A stretch of DNA of 64,000 bases from positions 22,261 to 86,260 of the forward strand of contig CAZLVF010000002.1 in NCBI GenBank assembly GCA_964562925.1, given 5' to 3'. The DNA comes from CAVXDP01 sp964562925 (GTDB lineage Archaea > Thermoproteota > Bathyarchaeia > 40CM-2-53-6 > CAVXDP01). The position numbers were made by a program, and so were the translations under genes. Each line of letters opens with the position of its first letter. The stretch's first letter is position 1. Positions 52,265-61,669 of the stretch are shown here, in pieces. The notes under the pieces are model-generated. The model searched no databases, was not told the DNA's origin, and worked only from the letters and a program-made list of their open reading frames with translations.

Positions 52265-53380
52265 CTATCTCGTAACTTCGATTTCCATCATCCTTGATAG
52301 AGTGTCCGGATATTTGGTGAAGTGGTTCCTGACTCCCTTCAGAACCGTTGAGAGGGCGTCGGCGACACTGTTCTTTAGGTCGAGCGGATGGATCTCTCCT
52401 CTAGAGTAGGCTTCTTCAAGTGTTTCATATTTTTCAAACGTTATGGGGCCACCGTACTTTGCAGGCCTGTCGAGCCCAAGTCTCCCGGCGATTGGAAAGA
52501 CCGCATACCTCGCTATCTCTAGTACAGGGTTGGATGCGACATCTTTCGGTGGACAGAATGCCTCGCCCATTTTTCTTCTGATCTCCCCAGAACTATCGTG
52601 GACGAATACGCATTTTCCAGGAAGGCTCTTAGACATCTTCGATCTGATCTCCTTGTCCAGGTCCCTGTCCTCGTCAAATCGTCCTTCGCCCGCTCGTTCC
52701 GGTTCAGATAGCCCCATTAGAAGGTGGGTGTGGACACAGGTCGGCTTCTTCATGTTCAGCTTCTCGGCTGAATCTCTAGCCAACATGTGAGCTTTCCTCT
52801 GATCCATTCCACCGCACGCCACATCCAGTTTCAACTGGAATATGTCCGCCGATTGCATGCATGGGTAGAGGATGGTTGCGGACTCCATGTCCGATGTATC
52901 CATGCTCCTGCCCATTATGGGGAGCGCACGCCAGATTCTCTGAATTGAGGTGTTCTTTCCTATCTTGACGACCTTCTCCCAGTATGATATGTCACCTGCA
53001 AGCTCCGACGCCCAGACATAGTTGACCCGTTGGCTTTCTACCCCAAGTCCTTCAAAACAGTGTTTGAAGTATTCTCCACACAATCTAATATTGTCCATTT
53101 TGCCGCCGAGTTTGTTATTGATCCATGAGTGCCAGTCTGCAAGAAAGATTGTGAAATCAAAACCAGCCTCTAGCATATCCTTAATCTTGCTTCCACAGAT
53201 CAACCCCATCCCGATATGCATCATTCTGGATGAGTCTGTTGGAGCTCATTGTCCAGAGCATTCGAAGCCCCAGTAGGCTCTCGGTCTGGAGGTTGTCTCA
53301 AGTGTCGAACGGAGTTCCTCTCGGGTGATCACCTCGTCGGCGTTGTGAACGACGAGGGACATCCTCTCCTCCAAGTCCAT
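52265..53380 (-). CDS. tyrS: tyrosyl-tRNA synthetase interrupted by a 27-nt intron-like segment
   Basis: ATG 53380 to TAG 52265. After joining across 53225-53251 the product has 362 residues, normal for archaeal TyrRS. N-terminus MDLEERMSLVVHNADEV; the active-site segment YWGFECSG joins MMHIGMGLICGSK, matching the archaeal 'GFEISGxxHLGxGL' pattern without extra residues. FLADWHSWINNKLGG, GGMDQRKAHMLA and SKMSKSLPG (KMSKS) follow. Unspliced, the segment adds nine codons including TGA directly after ECSGQ, so only a shorter frame starting at 53224 remains open, and it would lack the first ~43 residues and part of the active site. Confidence 0.85.
53225..53251 (-). other. 27-nt intron-like insertion with bulge-helix-bulge-type fold in tyrS
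   Basis: Segment from CAATGAG to CCAGA on the minus strand, length 27, containing TGA. Exon-side TCTGG pairs with CCAGA at the segment's 3' end; ACA forms a 3-nt bulge; ATGAG pairs with CTCAT; a 10-nt loop closes the hairpin. Beyond the 3' border, exon ATGC can pair with exon GCAT, leaving a bulge of about five nt. This is the order of helices and bulges expected for the archaeal splicing endonuclease. Exact borders could slide by one base because TCTGG is followed by A and the 3' exon begins with A. Confidence 0.7.
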
Positions 53381-53718
53381 GATGTTCACATTGAATTGGA
53401 GATCGAAATCGGATGATCAAGAACTTAAGAGTTTGCTATCTTCGTCGAAAACCGAAGCGCAAAACTTCACTCAGGGATTCGGCTCTGTAGCCTACGACAC
53501 TAACACCCAACCTCATTGAAAGTGGCGTCGCCACACTAGGATGGGCTCTCTCGGAGGTAGGCTTCTCTTGTACCGCCCATCTTCAAGATAACGGTGTGAG
53601 TCTGTCGAATTAACCGTTTTGGTTTCGTCATGTGTTAACGTCTGATTTGCCAGGGTTTGGCCGTGTAGGTTGCTAAGAGCTTCTCTAAGAGCTCTAAATC
53701 CGACCGGATAACCGGAAG
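53381..53718. other. intergenic region
   Basis: 338 bp between tyrS and the divergent small gene; no supportable gene. The promoter of tyrS should lie within the first 100 bp, but no strong TATA box stands out. Confidence 0.4.
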
Positions 53719-53955
53719 GTGCCTCTTTTTATCGTGTTCCAGAGCGTCGGCGACGAAGTGGACCACGTTGCCAGGATTGACGAGTGCGAAGACAACCAGG
53801 CATACGACAAGATGACGAAGGCATTAGAAGATCCTGAAATTGTGAAGTTGAAGAGCAAATATCATTCCAAGTGGAACCCCCTAGTGGTTCCAGACTCCTT
53901 CAAACCAGAACTCTGGATCGTAAAGGTGAAAGTCGACTTGAAGAGACAAACTTAG
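53719..53955 (+). CDS. small hypothetical protein
   Basis: 78 residues from GTG 53719 (MPLFIVFQSVGDEVDHVARI). Pattern of an initial strand, a central helix (KALEDPEIVKLKSKYHSKW) and a last strand (ELWIVKVKVDLKRQT) suggests a ferredoxin-like/NIPSNAP-type fold. No motif for catalysis. GGAAGG lies just upstream. Confidence 0.55.
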   Translation: MPLFIVFQSVGDEVDHVARIDECEDNQAYDKMTKALEDPEIVKLKSKYHSKWNPLVVPDSFKPELWIVKVKVDLKRQT

Positions 53956-54001
53956 AGGAAAAAGAGCCGTAGAAACAATGGTTGTAGTAACGTTCTTTCT
54001 A

Positions 54002-54235
54002 CTATGGGAGAAGGTATCCTGCTGGCCGGTTTGCTGGTAAGTAGTAGGGCACTTGGCAGTAATGGCCGGGCAAATAGTATAGTTGCGGAAAATATTGAAC
54101 TGGTGCATAGTAGCGTGGATAACGGGGCAAATAGTAAGGTGTATAGCCTCTTCCTGCGGCGTATCCAGCTGCGCCCCCGACTGCGCCTCCAGCTAAGGCT
54201 CCGACAGCTAACCCCAATAGTAGTTCAAGAACCAT
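54002..54235 (-). CDS. glycine-zipper membrane protein with Tyr/Pro-rich tail
   Basis: 77 residues from ATG 54235. A hydrophobic glycine-zipper segment (LAVGALAGGAVGGAAGYAAG, about 9-28) is followed by a Tyr/Pro-rich tail with repeated YYLP. Such proteins insert in or associate with membranes; the tail may mediate adhesion or assembly. No partner is evident. Confidence 0.6.
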   Translation of the reverse strand: MVLELLLGLAVGALAGGAVGGAAGYAAGRGYTPYYLPRYPRYYAPVQYFPQLYYLPGHYCQVPYYLPANRPAGYLLP

Positions 54236-54266
54236 GCCTCAAACCCTCAATTAGAAATCTGCGAAG

Positions 54267-54491
54267 TCAGCATATACACGTTCTGTAACCTCGCTGGCTT
54301 GCTCTGCGTGACTGCATCCACAACCAAAGAGCAACAGAAGCCTTGTCCCACTTTAGATATCTTATCACCAATAGGCAAAGCAGTATCAGAGAAATCACGA
54401 AAATGATTGCCAAAGCATTGTACGAGTAGCTCGGAAAACTTCTGATCTCATTCCTTGTCTGTCGTATTTGTGACATACACATTCGATTCAT
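54267..54491 (-). CDS. small single-TM protein
   Basis: Up to 74 residues from ATG 54491 (ATG 54479 is also possible). One membrane helix (ALAIIFVISLILLCLLVIRY, about 26-45) with charged flanks, Trp/Arg-rich tail. Same strand as the glycine-zipper gene, 31 bp upstream of it, so the two may be cotranscribed. Confidence 0.45.
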   Translation of the reverse strand: MNRMCMSQIRQTRNEIRSFPSYSYNALAIIFVISLILLCLLVIRYLKWDKASVALWLWMQSRRASQRGYRTCIC

Positions 54492-54531
54492 TCGTTCTAG
54501 AAAAACCCTCTACAGGCGAGTTTCGTGTTGT

Positions 54532-54690
54532 TTAATGTGTGGGGATTCCGGCGTTGGAGGATGCATACCCGTTTAGAAACCGTTTGATAGCGTTTCTGAT
54601 GGCAAAACTTAGACCGTAAGACTTCGTTTCCTGGAACTCTAGAAGCCTCTTGTAATCCTCCTAGTGGAGCCACACCGTAACCTTACGCAA
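54532..54690 (-). pseudogene. ribbon-helix-helix-like gene with an in-frame TAG
   Basis: From TTG 54690 the frame reads LRKVTVWLH, TAG (54661-54663), then EDYKRLLEFQETKSYGLSFA and a second helix (IRNAIKRFL) to TAA 54532. The strand-helix-helix pattern (KVTVWL / EDYKRLLEF / SFAIRNAIKRFL) fits a ribbon-helix-helix regulator. It overlaps the 3' end of pheT by 8 bp. The TAG at the start of helix 1 suggests decay or a sequencing error; many other genes here end in TAG, so there is no sign of recoding. Confidence 0.5.
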
Positions 54691-56395
54691 TTAACCTTTG
54701 CACCTTTGTCTTTGTCGCCTGCAGGGTTTCTAGATCAGCCTCGAAAGCGGAGACGGGAACCTCGAGTTTCCACGACTCGAGGACTGATGGATGTAACTCG
54801 CCGATCACGCCCGTGTCTGTTCCTCTGAGGATGACCTTGCCAACTCTTCCCTCGATGAAGCTCGGATGGCTTGTTTCTTCAATCTCAGCTTCAAGTCCAA
54901 GGTTTGATGCGAATGACTTTAGGACAGACGCGATCCGAGAGAAACTAGTATTCGGGTCGGCCTCGACGCATGCAAGCTTAACGCGATCCACAGCATAGTT
55001 CTCAAGTTTCCGGTTCGGTTCAACACAACAGCCAACCTCAAAGATCCTCTGAGGATACTCCACATGTGTGTTAAAGCTTAAGAACTCCATGAGACTGGGA
55101 AGTAGCCAATTTCTCACGCAGGTGTGCGTGATCATCCTAGGGTTTGATAGCTCTACAACACCCTTCGCCGGCATATTCATCTTTGTGAAGATCTTCTCAG
55201 GGTTGCTTAGGTCGTACGTCAACACTTCTTGGAATCCAAATCCTATCATCAGCTCTCTAACCAGGCTGGAGAGTTCGGTCTGCTCAGATACGCCTCCCAC
55301 CGTAGCCTCCTCAGGCCACATGGGCTTGATCTTGTTGTAATCGTATGCGATCGCAACATCTTCAACTACGTCTACCGGATGCATTATGTCAAGGCGGTAG
55401 CATGGGATCGCTACGTTTAGCTTATCTTCATCCGCTGAAGTCGCGCAGTAACGCGCCCTTTCAAGCAACTCTATGACCTGACTCTTAGGCAGGTCTATGC
55501 CAAGAACCTCGCGAAGATAGTTCATAGACAAAGAGATCTTGCCGGGTTTCATAATAGGAGTTATGACGGTTCTCTTTTCTCCGTATGGGTAGTTCACGAG
55601 GCTTGAGTGGACGGTGCCACCTCTGTCAGCTAGAGATGTAACTAGAACAGTCAGCGTCTCAGTAACTGTTTCCTCGACTGTTCCTGTGATTTCTATGAGG
55701 ACGTTTCTTGTCTCGCTTGTAATCTTTCCGAGATCGTTCGAGTTGATGATCGGGGGGAAAGATAGGACCTTGTGACGTGAGTCCATTAAGATCGGCCATA
55801 GATGATGCTTCTGAACTATGTGGCCGTACTCTTGGCCTTTCGGATGTTCCTCGAGTATCTCGTCCAATGTCATCTCTTTGTCGAATCCTAGAGGAGTGAA
55901 TGAGACCTCGTTTGGTTTCGAAACGCTGTAGCGAAGTGGTGGGGTGATCAGGTCGAAGTCGTACAGACCTATCGAGGTTCTTCTCCTTCTTCGACCGTAA
56001 GTTTGATCCAGTTTATCTTGAAGATGCATCATTCCTCTGATGATTGTATCATTCAATTGGACGTTCTTTACGACGGCGCATGCTATGAATGGGCGGATGT
56101 TCTCCAAGCGTTTATCCACGTTGACCGCTACGCCTGAAGGAGAGGCTGGGCTGTAACTCTTGAGGCCATTCTCGATTCCCAGATGACCTCTTAAGGCTCT
56201 TGCGATTCCTTCTGTACTCCAAATGTCAGGGTGGTTGCTGTCTTTTATCTCGATACTCAGGTTATCGCCGAGAAACTGTTTCACTTCACCTTTCACATAG
56301 GCGAGGAGCTCGTTTAGCTCATCAACCGGTCTCGGTAGGTTTCTTCCCACAAGGGATTGGAGGTCTAAAAAGTCTGTTTCTATCGTTGGCATCAC
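54683..56395 (-). CDS. pheT: phenylalanyl-tRNA synthetase beta subunit
   Basis: 570 residues, the archaeal size. The B3/4-like editing region is in the N-terminal half (FIACAVVKNVQLND, RTSIGLYDFDLI), followed by B5 (SQVIELLERARYCA; CYRLDIMHPVDVVEDVAIAYDYNKI, parts) and the catalytic-like C domain. It overlaps pheS by 4 bp (ATGA). Confidence 0.95.
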   Translation of the reverse strand: MMPTIETDFLDLQSLVGRNLPRPVDELNELLAYVKGEVKQFLGDNLSIEIKDSNHPDIWSTEGIARALRGHLGIENGLKSYSPASPSGVAVNVDKRLENIRPFIACAVVKNVQLNDTIIRGMMHLQDKLDQTYGRRRRRTSIGLYDFDLITPPLRYSVSKPNEVSFTPLGFDKEMTLDEILEEHPKGQEYGHIVQKHHLWPILMDSRHKVLSFPPIINSNDLGKITSETRNVLIEITGTVEETVTETLTVLVTSLADRGGTVHSSLVNYPYGEKRTVITPIMKPGKISLSMNYLREVLGIDLPKSQVIELLERARYCATSADEDKLNVAIPCYRLDIMHPVDVVEDVAIAYDYNKIKPMWPEEATVGGVSEQTELSSLVRELMIGFGFQEVLTYDLSNPEKIFTKMNMPAKGVVELSNPRMITHTCVRNWLLPSLMEFLSFNTHVEYPQRIFEVGCCVEPNRKLENYAVDRVKLACVEADPNTSFSRIASVLKSFASNLGLEAEIEETSHPSFIEGRVGKVILRGTDTGVIGELHPSVLESWKLEVPVSAFEADLETLQATKTKVQRLIA

Positions 56396-57909
56396 TTTAC
56401 CTCCTTTCGTCGTATCCAGTCCAGGTCTTGTGTGAAGAGGTCACGTATGTCATCGATCTGGTTCTTCATCATGTAGAGTCTGTCAACGCCTAGGCCCCAA
56501 GCCAGAACCGGAACCTTGACTCCCAGTGGAAGTGTCAGTTCTGGTCTGAAGATTCCTGATCCGCCAAACTCCAGCCAGCCGTAGCCTTCTTTGTAAGCGG
56601 ACAGTTCAACGCTAGGTTCTGTGAAGGGAAAATAGTCGGGTCGGAACCTGACCTTGTCTGCTCCAGCGAGCTCGATTGCAAACCTCTCGAGTACGCCAAG
56701 AAGGTTGCGTAGAGTCAGGTTTTCACCGACGACTATCCCCTCAACCTGGTTGAATTCTGTCAGGTGAGTCTTATCCGTCACTTCCGGTCTGAAGCATCGT
56801 GCGATTGAAAAATACTTGCCTGGCACCCGGAGATTCTTGCTTATCAGAGTTCTCGCACTTATGGAGGTTCCATGGCTTCTGAGGATGAGACGTGCAGACT
56901 CCTTTTTTGAGAACTTATACTTCCAACCTGAAGAACCCGTCTTCCAACCATTCTCATGCGCTTCTCCCACGTTCTCCAGATACTCCCGGTACGCGTCCAA
57001 GTTTCCATGCTGCGGGTCTTTGACGAAGTAAATGTCATGAATCTCTCGGGCAGGGTGGTCTTGAGGCATGAAGAGGCTGTCACAGTTGAAGAACATCATC
57101 TCAACGATCGGGCCTATCATCTCTTGGAAGCCTAAACCGACGAGTCTCGAGCGAAGTTCGTCGAGAAACCTGTTGTAGGGCTGTCTCTTTCCAGGCCAAA
57201 CCTCTGCAGCCGCAGCCGTTATATTATACCTTCTCAGTCTTGTCTCTCGCCACTTCCCGCTTGTTATCAATTGAGGCGTTAGAACGCTGACCTCGGATAC
57301 AACTTGAACTCCCTTCTTGATGCTCTTCCAACCCTCAGCGGTCAGCTCAACCCATCTATCGTTTCTTCTAGTTTCCTCTACAAGTTTTCTCCTTTTGAGC
57401 TCGGCTACGGTGGTCTTCTCTTCTTGCGATAGACTTTCTGCGACTAACTCTTTCTTTTCTCGTAACAGACGCAACAATAGATTTGCTTGAGATTCGACGG
57501 GTTTTCTTTCAACTTCGAGATATAGCTCCTTTTCGCGTTTTACGATCTTCCCAAGGTTTTTCCGTTGAGCCCATCCAATGATTATGGGAATCATAGCCTT
57601 TGGTATGCTCAATTTCCGAGATGCTTCTGGAATTGACACTCTTCCTTCAGTATCAAAAGAGAGATTTGCGATCCTCTCCTCTGGGAGGCCCAGTTCCGCG
57701 TAGGTCGCGCCCTCCTTCGACAGCTTCAAAACGTGAACGGTTCTCTCCTTGAGTCTTAAGAGAGTTCGTTCTGATAGTGACAGTATTGCCTTTGTAATCG
57801 CTGATTCGTCGAGTTCAGTTGATTTGACGAGTTCATCCACCTTTCGGCCTCCCTTAAGCCTCTGCAATGTAAGCAGCACTTTCGCCTCGCTCTCTCTGAA
57901 TTCAGCCAA
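56392..57909 (-). CDS. pheS: phenylalanyl-tRNA synthetase alpha subunit
   Basis: 505 residues with an N-terminal double winged-helix region (1-190) typical of archaeal/eukaryotic PheS and a class II catalytic core: FQEMIGPIVEMMFFNCDSLFMPQDHPAREIHD (parts), RSHGTSISAR, FRPEVTDKTHLTEF, and the motif-3 LAWGLGVDRL. Forms the heterotetramer with PheT. Confidence 0.96.
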   Translation of the reverse strand: MAEFRESEAKVLLTLQRLKGGRKVDELVKSTELDESAITKAILSLSERTLLRLKERTVHVLKLSKEGATYAELGLPEERIANLSFDTEGRVSIPEASRKLSIPKAMIPIIIGWAQRKNLGKIVKREKELYLEVERKPVESQANLLLRLLREKKELVAESLSQEEKTTVAELKRRKLVEETRRNDRWVELTAEGWKSIKKGVQVVSEVSVLTPQLITSGKWRETRLRRYNITAAAAEVWPGKRQPYNRFLDELRSRLVGLGFQEMIGPIVEMMFFNCDSLFMPQDHPAREIHDIYFVKDPQHGNLDAYREYLENVGEAHENGWKTGSSGWKYKFSKKESARLILRSHGTSISARTLISKNLRVPGKYFSIARCFRPEVTDKTHLTEFNQVEGIVVGENLTLRNLLGVLERFAIELAGADKVRFRPDYFPFTEPSVELSAYKEGYGWLEFGGSGIFRPELTLPLGVKVPVLAWGLGVDRLYMMKNQIDDIRDLFTQDLDWIRRKEVK

Positions 57910-58200
57910 AGGTACCGCCGCACTTCACCCTAGAGGGCTATGCCTACTGGCCTGCCTTATTTAATCAAAATTATGTTTTGGATGCTGATCAAAAGTCTAA
58001 TCGAACCTGTGCAGATTGTGATACCTAGCGGCCTGTGAGTAGAGGTGGAGGGAACCCAGAAGATTTGGTCAAACTCGGACGGAAGATGCACTGATCGCGC
58101 TTGTTACTCCAAGCGCTTTTAAGTTCGAGCATAAAGTATCTTAGATCTGGAGTCGAACCAACCTGTGGCCGAACTGGCCTAGTACCGGGTCAGATGGCAG

Positions 58201-58863
58201 TTGCCCGCAAGAAGCTGGATCAAGGACCCGTTCTCATTACTCTTTAAGAGACGTAAGATACCGAAAGATCTTCGTGAGCTGATCGATGCGATATGTATCA
58301 TAGATGCTGCACGATCGGGGCGTTTCAAGAGACTGCGTGAACTGAGAAAATATGTTGACCGTAGCGATCTGACAAAGGGCACGGGTTTCACTTGGAAATC
58401 GGTTCGAGGAGACATTAGCACTATCCTCGATCTTCCGAGGAAGGATGCTACCATCGCACGTTACGCTAGTCTAATTCCTGCGATCACTATTCTGATAATC
58501 TTAGGGTTTCTATCCATGGTCATAATGTTCACGCTCAAGATCTACAACCTGTATGTGAGATTCGATCTTCCCAACTCGGTTCTTGTAGCTCTCTTCGTAA
58601 CCGGAGGTTTGCTTGTCGCCAGATGGTATATGGAGGAAAAGATAGGTGAGTTCTATGACAAGAACCCGACGAAAAGTCAGAGGCTGGGACGATTTAACCA
58701 GGTTCTGATAGACCATCTCATAGAAAAGTTGTCACGTAGCAAGACATCGACTGATTTTCAGATGAGGTTCTTCAACACGGATTACAAGGGAATTACTGTG
58801 CTGAAAGGTCCTGGTTTCTTTAGAGACTGGTACGTTGTCAAAATTCAATCGAAAAAAATCTAG
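58201..58863 (+). CDS. hypothetical membrane protein
   Basis: 220 residues from TTG 58201. A basic N-terminal ~95 residues with a helical region (FKRLRELRKYVDRSDL), two membrane helices (about 88-115 and 125-143), and a ~75-residue C-terminal domain. Both ends should face the same side, probably the cytoplasm. No family recognised. Convergent with the nucleotidyltransferase gene. Confidence 0.6.
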   Translation: MPARSWIKDPFSLLFKRRKIPKDLRELIDAICIIDAARSGRFKRLRELRKYVDRSDLTKGTGFTWKSVRGDISTILDLPRKDATIARYASLIPAITILIILGFLSMVIMFTLKIYNLYVRFDLPNSVLVALFVTGGLLVARWYMEEKIGEFYDKNPTKSQRLGRFNQVLIDHLIEKLSRSKTSTDFQMRFFNTDYKGITVLKGPGFFRDWYVVKIQSKKI

Positions 58864-58875
58864 CCGGGGCGGTTG

Positions 58876-59688
58876 CTAGACCTCTTTTTGCTCGTAGCCT
58901 TTTAGTCCTCCCTCGGTCAGGTCGCGGCTTACCTCTTCTATGGCGTCTCGGTACCATTTTCTGCTTGGGCCGACTTTCCCTCTCATCTTCCAACCCATCG
59001 ATTTAGGCTGATTCTCAATCTTCTCTAGGAGCGAATTGATCTTCCCCGCGATGTTTGTTTTGTCCTCTTCTGAGAGCGCCTTGTAGCCGGGTAGAAACTC
59101 GTCCTTTACCCTCTTTAGATTCGTCGTGGCTGTGTAATAGAATCCCCAATCTTCGGAAAGCAACTTGACAATTCGATCTGCATTGATCGTCTCCTTATCA
59201 GAACTTCCAATCTCATGTTCTCTGATAAGCATTATACTGTCGATTATGTCCTTCTCATTTATCTTAACTATCTGGAGTTTCTCCAAGAGAAGCTCGGCTA
59301 GTGGAAGAGTCGGATAGTCCGCTTCCAATCTTCCTTGGAAGGGAATGTCATGGCAGAACTCCAGCTTGTCGAAGAAAATATCACTGTGCAAACTTTCATC
59401 CTTCGGATCCATGAAGATTAGGCGGAAAACAACCGCCATTAAATACGCCGCCGGCTCCCTCCATCCGAAACTCTTAACAAAGAGCTCTCGGATCAGCTTC
59501 CATTGTTTTCGATACGCAACAAAGTCGATATCGGTCAACTTTCGTCCGAGAGCTTCCTGATACTTAGGACAGTGAATAGCGAAGGCGGTGGCCCCAAGAA
59601 CCCTCATTGTGAGGCCTTTCTCTTGAGCCTTGGCGACTATGTCGACAGCCTTGTCGATCATCTCCCTCGTGCGGGATTGCAATGCCAC
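58876..59688 (-). CDS. nucleotidyltransferase-fold protein (AbiEii-like)
   Basis: 270 residues. RVLGATAFAIHCP (29-41) and TDIDFVAYRKQ (52-62) give the nucleotidyltransferase-like G-S/A and DxD signature, followed by the LHSDIFFDKLEFCHDI third-Asp region and helical LPLAELLLEKLQI, as in AbiEii/AbiGii-related proteins. Toxin members transfer nucleotides to tRNA; no antitoxin-like partner is visible, so a housekeeping role is equally possible. Confidence 0.7.
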   Translation of the reverse strand: MALQSRTREMIDKAVDIVAKAQEKGLTMRVLGATAFAIHCPKYQEALGRKLTDIDFVAYRKQWKLIRELFVKSFGWREPAAYLMAVVFRLIFMDPKDESLHSDIFFDKLEFCHDIPFQGRLEADYPTLPLAELLLEKLQIVKINEKDIIDSIMLIREHEIGSSDKETINADRIVKLLSEDWGFYYTATTNLKRVKDEFLPGYKALSEEDKTNIAGKINSLLEKIENQPKSMGWKMRGKVGPSRKWYRDAIEEVSRDLTEGGLKGYEQKEV

Positions 59689-59864
59689 CTGACCTCATCG
59701 GCAGACGCAGTCGCTTCTCCCTACTTATAATCATTGCTAGCTATAGAGTTCAGCGTCAACTGTCAAGCAGAGCTTGCATCTGGTCTCCATTTGTCCAGAT
59801 GCAGAACGTCCACTTAAGACTACGAGCCAAAAGAAAGGGGCGAGATAGGTTAGCTGCAGATCTG

Positions 59865-59951
59865 CTAAGGGCCAAGGAATACTGCAACTATGGCATAGAA
59901 TACTACGAGCATGGCTACGAAGATTATTAGCGACCAATGGAACCAATTCAT
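59865..59951 (-). CDS. 28-residue single-TM micro-protein downstream of the APC permease
   Basis: ATG 59951 to TAG 59865. After MNWFHWS comes one hydrophobic helix ending AIVAVFLGP. GTGATG precedes the ATG by a few bases. It lies 62 bp after the permease stop on the same strand. Its length and LGP ending resemble the 32-residue protein encoded divergently upstream of the permease, suggesting small accessory subunits. Confidence 0.5.
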   Translation of the reverse strand: MNWFHWSLIIFVAMLVVFYAIVAVFLGP

Positions 59952-60013
59952 TCTTCATCACTTCTTGTCATTTTGATTCGGGATCTTTCAGAAAAATTGG
60001 GGGTTAGGACGAC

Positions 60014-61669
60014 CTAGGCAGGTGGAATCGCCTTAAAGGTGTCCATCAGGTCGAACCCTTCTTTCTTGAGCCTATAGAGCCTAGAGCCGTGGAATATCAC
60101 GAAACCTATGATGATCAGCCCAGCCATATAGTAGAGCATTGCAGGAGTTACCATTAGCGCTCCGGCCGTTGGCGGCAGGAACACCCAGATTCCCAGCAGG
60201 TTCCACAGCATGAGTATCAACGTCATTACGCCGATGATCTCCAACGAGTACCACTTTTTGATCCACCACGGTGCAGCATCGTACAGCGGCCTGTTCCTCC
60301 AGCGTAGGACTATCGTGCACGCAGAGGCCAGTAGCCAAACCAAGCACGCCGAGTAGATGAACGCCATTGGAAACGCAACGACCATAGCTTGCATGTATAC
60401 GCCGACGAAGCTGATCAAGAGCATGACGGTCATAGCGCCTACCGGGCTTCTCAACGTTGGATGGAGATATGCGATCTTCTCTGGCAGTATCCGGTCGAAA
60501 GCCATCGCAAAGAAAAGTCTGCTCGAATAGAACCAGTAGCATGCCGGCAACGCAATCTCCAAAAGCAGTTCATTGACGTTTATGAATATGGCCTGCCAAG
60601 CGATTATGTCCCTAGACCAGCCCAAACCCTTCATTCCAGCCAATGCATACAAGGCTGGCCATGCTCCAACGAGCATTCCGCCAGGCCCAGTTCCCACTCC
60701 ACCTATCACGACCGTTGAGGAGAGGTATGCCTGCGCCGCAACCCATTCAATCGATGTTAGATAGTTCATCGCCCAAACTTCAGCGCCGAACCAGAAGTTC
60801 GTATTAAAGATCGTTCCCCAAGCCGCTATGATCAGCGACTTCTCTACCTCTTTCACTTCGCCCGAGAATATCACCGGTATGTGCCAGCCATAGTAGATCC
60901 AGAACGTAGCGAGGCCCGCACCTACAAATGTCTCTAACAGAATGTCTTGGTACGTCGTGAAGTAGACCATTCCCGACTCTACTGCCGCGGGAACGACCAT
61001 CTCATAGTTTCCTGCGCCCATAATGGCGTTCCAGCCAGCCTGCCACTGGGCGGGCGTACTGAGCGCCAGGGGAACCATTATGAAGACGTACATGAGGTTG
61101 CCCAGTATCAGTGTCACGTTCATGTAGTTGACAACCACCTTTGTAGGCATTATCATCAACGCGAACAGGCCGAATGCCGTTATCAGGCCCACCGTCCAGT
61201 ACCCAGGGGCGCTTACGAACCACGTTGCCAGATCTAGCCAATCAGGTCTGTTGTAGAGCCTTCCGAGCGCTTGGAACATACTTTGGAACCACCACGAGTT
61301 CATGCCGCACTCGGTTCCCGATACGATAGCGCTGTAGAGCACATAGACGAAGCTCAACGCGAATGAAAGGTCAGGCCTCCAGATTCGAGAGTTGAAGACG
61401 TAATCGGCTCCTGCTCTCGGCATCAAGGTTCCAATCTGAGCGTAGTTAGTACCTTGAATCGCGCACCAGATACCTCCAATCAACAGAACCCAGTATGCGT
61501 TGACGCCTGGAAAGAGCGCGGGAATCCAGCTCAGCGTTATCGTTCCGCTATATGACAAACTCGTGTTATGAACCCCGAATGCGAGTGCAGAAAAGGGTCC
61601 GATGACTCTGACAAGTCCTGAGGCTCTCCTTGCAAACAGCTTCTTTTCTCCAGTTGCTTCAACAGCCAT
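60014..61669 (-). CDS. APC-superfamily permease
   Basis: 551 residues with about 12-14 membrane helices. The start of the domain, FSALAFGVHNTSLSYSGTIT, and ALFPGVNAYWVLLIGGIWCA followed by AQIGTLMPRAGADYVFNSR are typical of amino acid/polyamine permeases (the GxxY-x-MPRAGxxY segment). Long loops with Trp/Tyr are unusual for the family. Likely takes up amino acids or related amines in the cytoplasmic membrane. Two single-TM micro-genes flank it. Confidence 0.9.
   Translation of the reverse strand: MAVEATGEKKLFARRASGLVRVIGPFSALAFGVHNTSLSYSGTITLSWIPALFPGVNAYWVLLIGGIWCAIQGTNYAQIGTLMPRAGADYVFNSRIWRPDLSFALSFVYVLYSAIVSGTECGMNSWWFQSMFQALGRLYNRPDWLDLATWFVSAPGYWTVGLITAFGLFALMIMPTKVVVNYMNVTLILGNLMYVFIMVPLALSTPAQWQAGWNAIMGAGNYEMVVPAAVESGMVYFTTYQDILLETFVGAGLATFWIYYGWHIPVIFSGEVKEVEKSLIIAAWGTIFNTNFWFGAEVWAMNYLTSIEWVAAQAYLSSTVVIGGVGTGPGGMLVGAWPALYALAGMKGLGWSRDIIAWQAIFINVNELLLEIALPACYWFYSSRLFFAMAFDRILPEKIAYLHPTLRSPVGAMTVMLLISFVGVYMQAMVVAFPMAFIYSACLVWLLASACTIVLRWRNRPLYDAAPWWIKKWYSLEIIGVMTLILMLWNLLGIWVFLPPTAGALMVTPAMLYYMAGLIIIGFVIFHGSRLYRLKKEGFDLMDTFKAIPPA

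Noticed and set aside
53224..53251. Alternative: tyrS simply starts at ATG 53224 without intron
   Set aside because: That product would lack ~43 residues including GFECSG of the nucleotide-binding site, while the upstream frame encodes exactly that region.
54661..54663. TAG as pyrrolysine codon
   Set aside because: TAG ends many ordinary genes in the window and no pyl genes are seen; decay or error is simpler.
59800..59930. Plus-strand 43-codon frame opposite the membrane micro-gene
   Set aside because: It is antisense to the better supported single-TM frame and has no promoter or ribosome-binding site.
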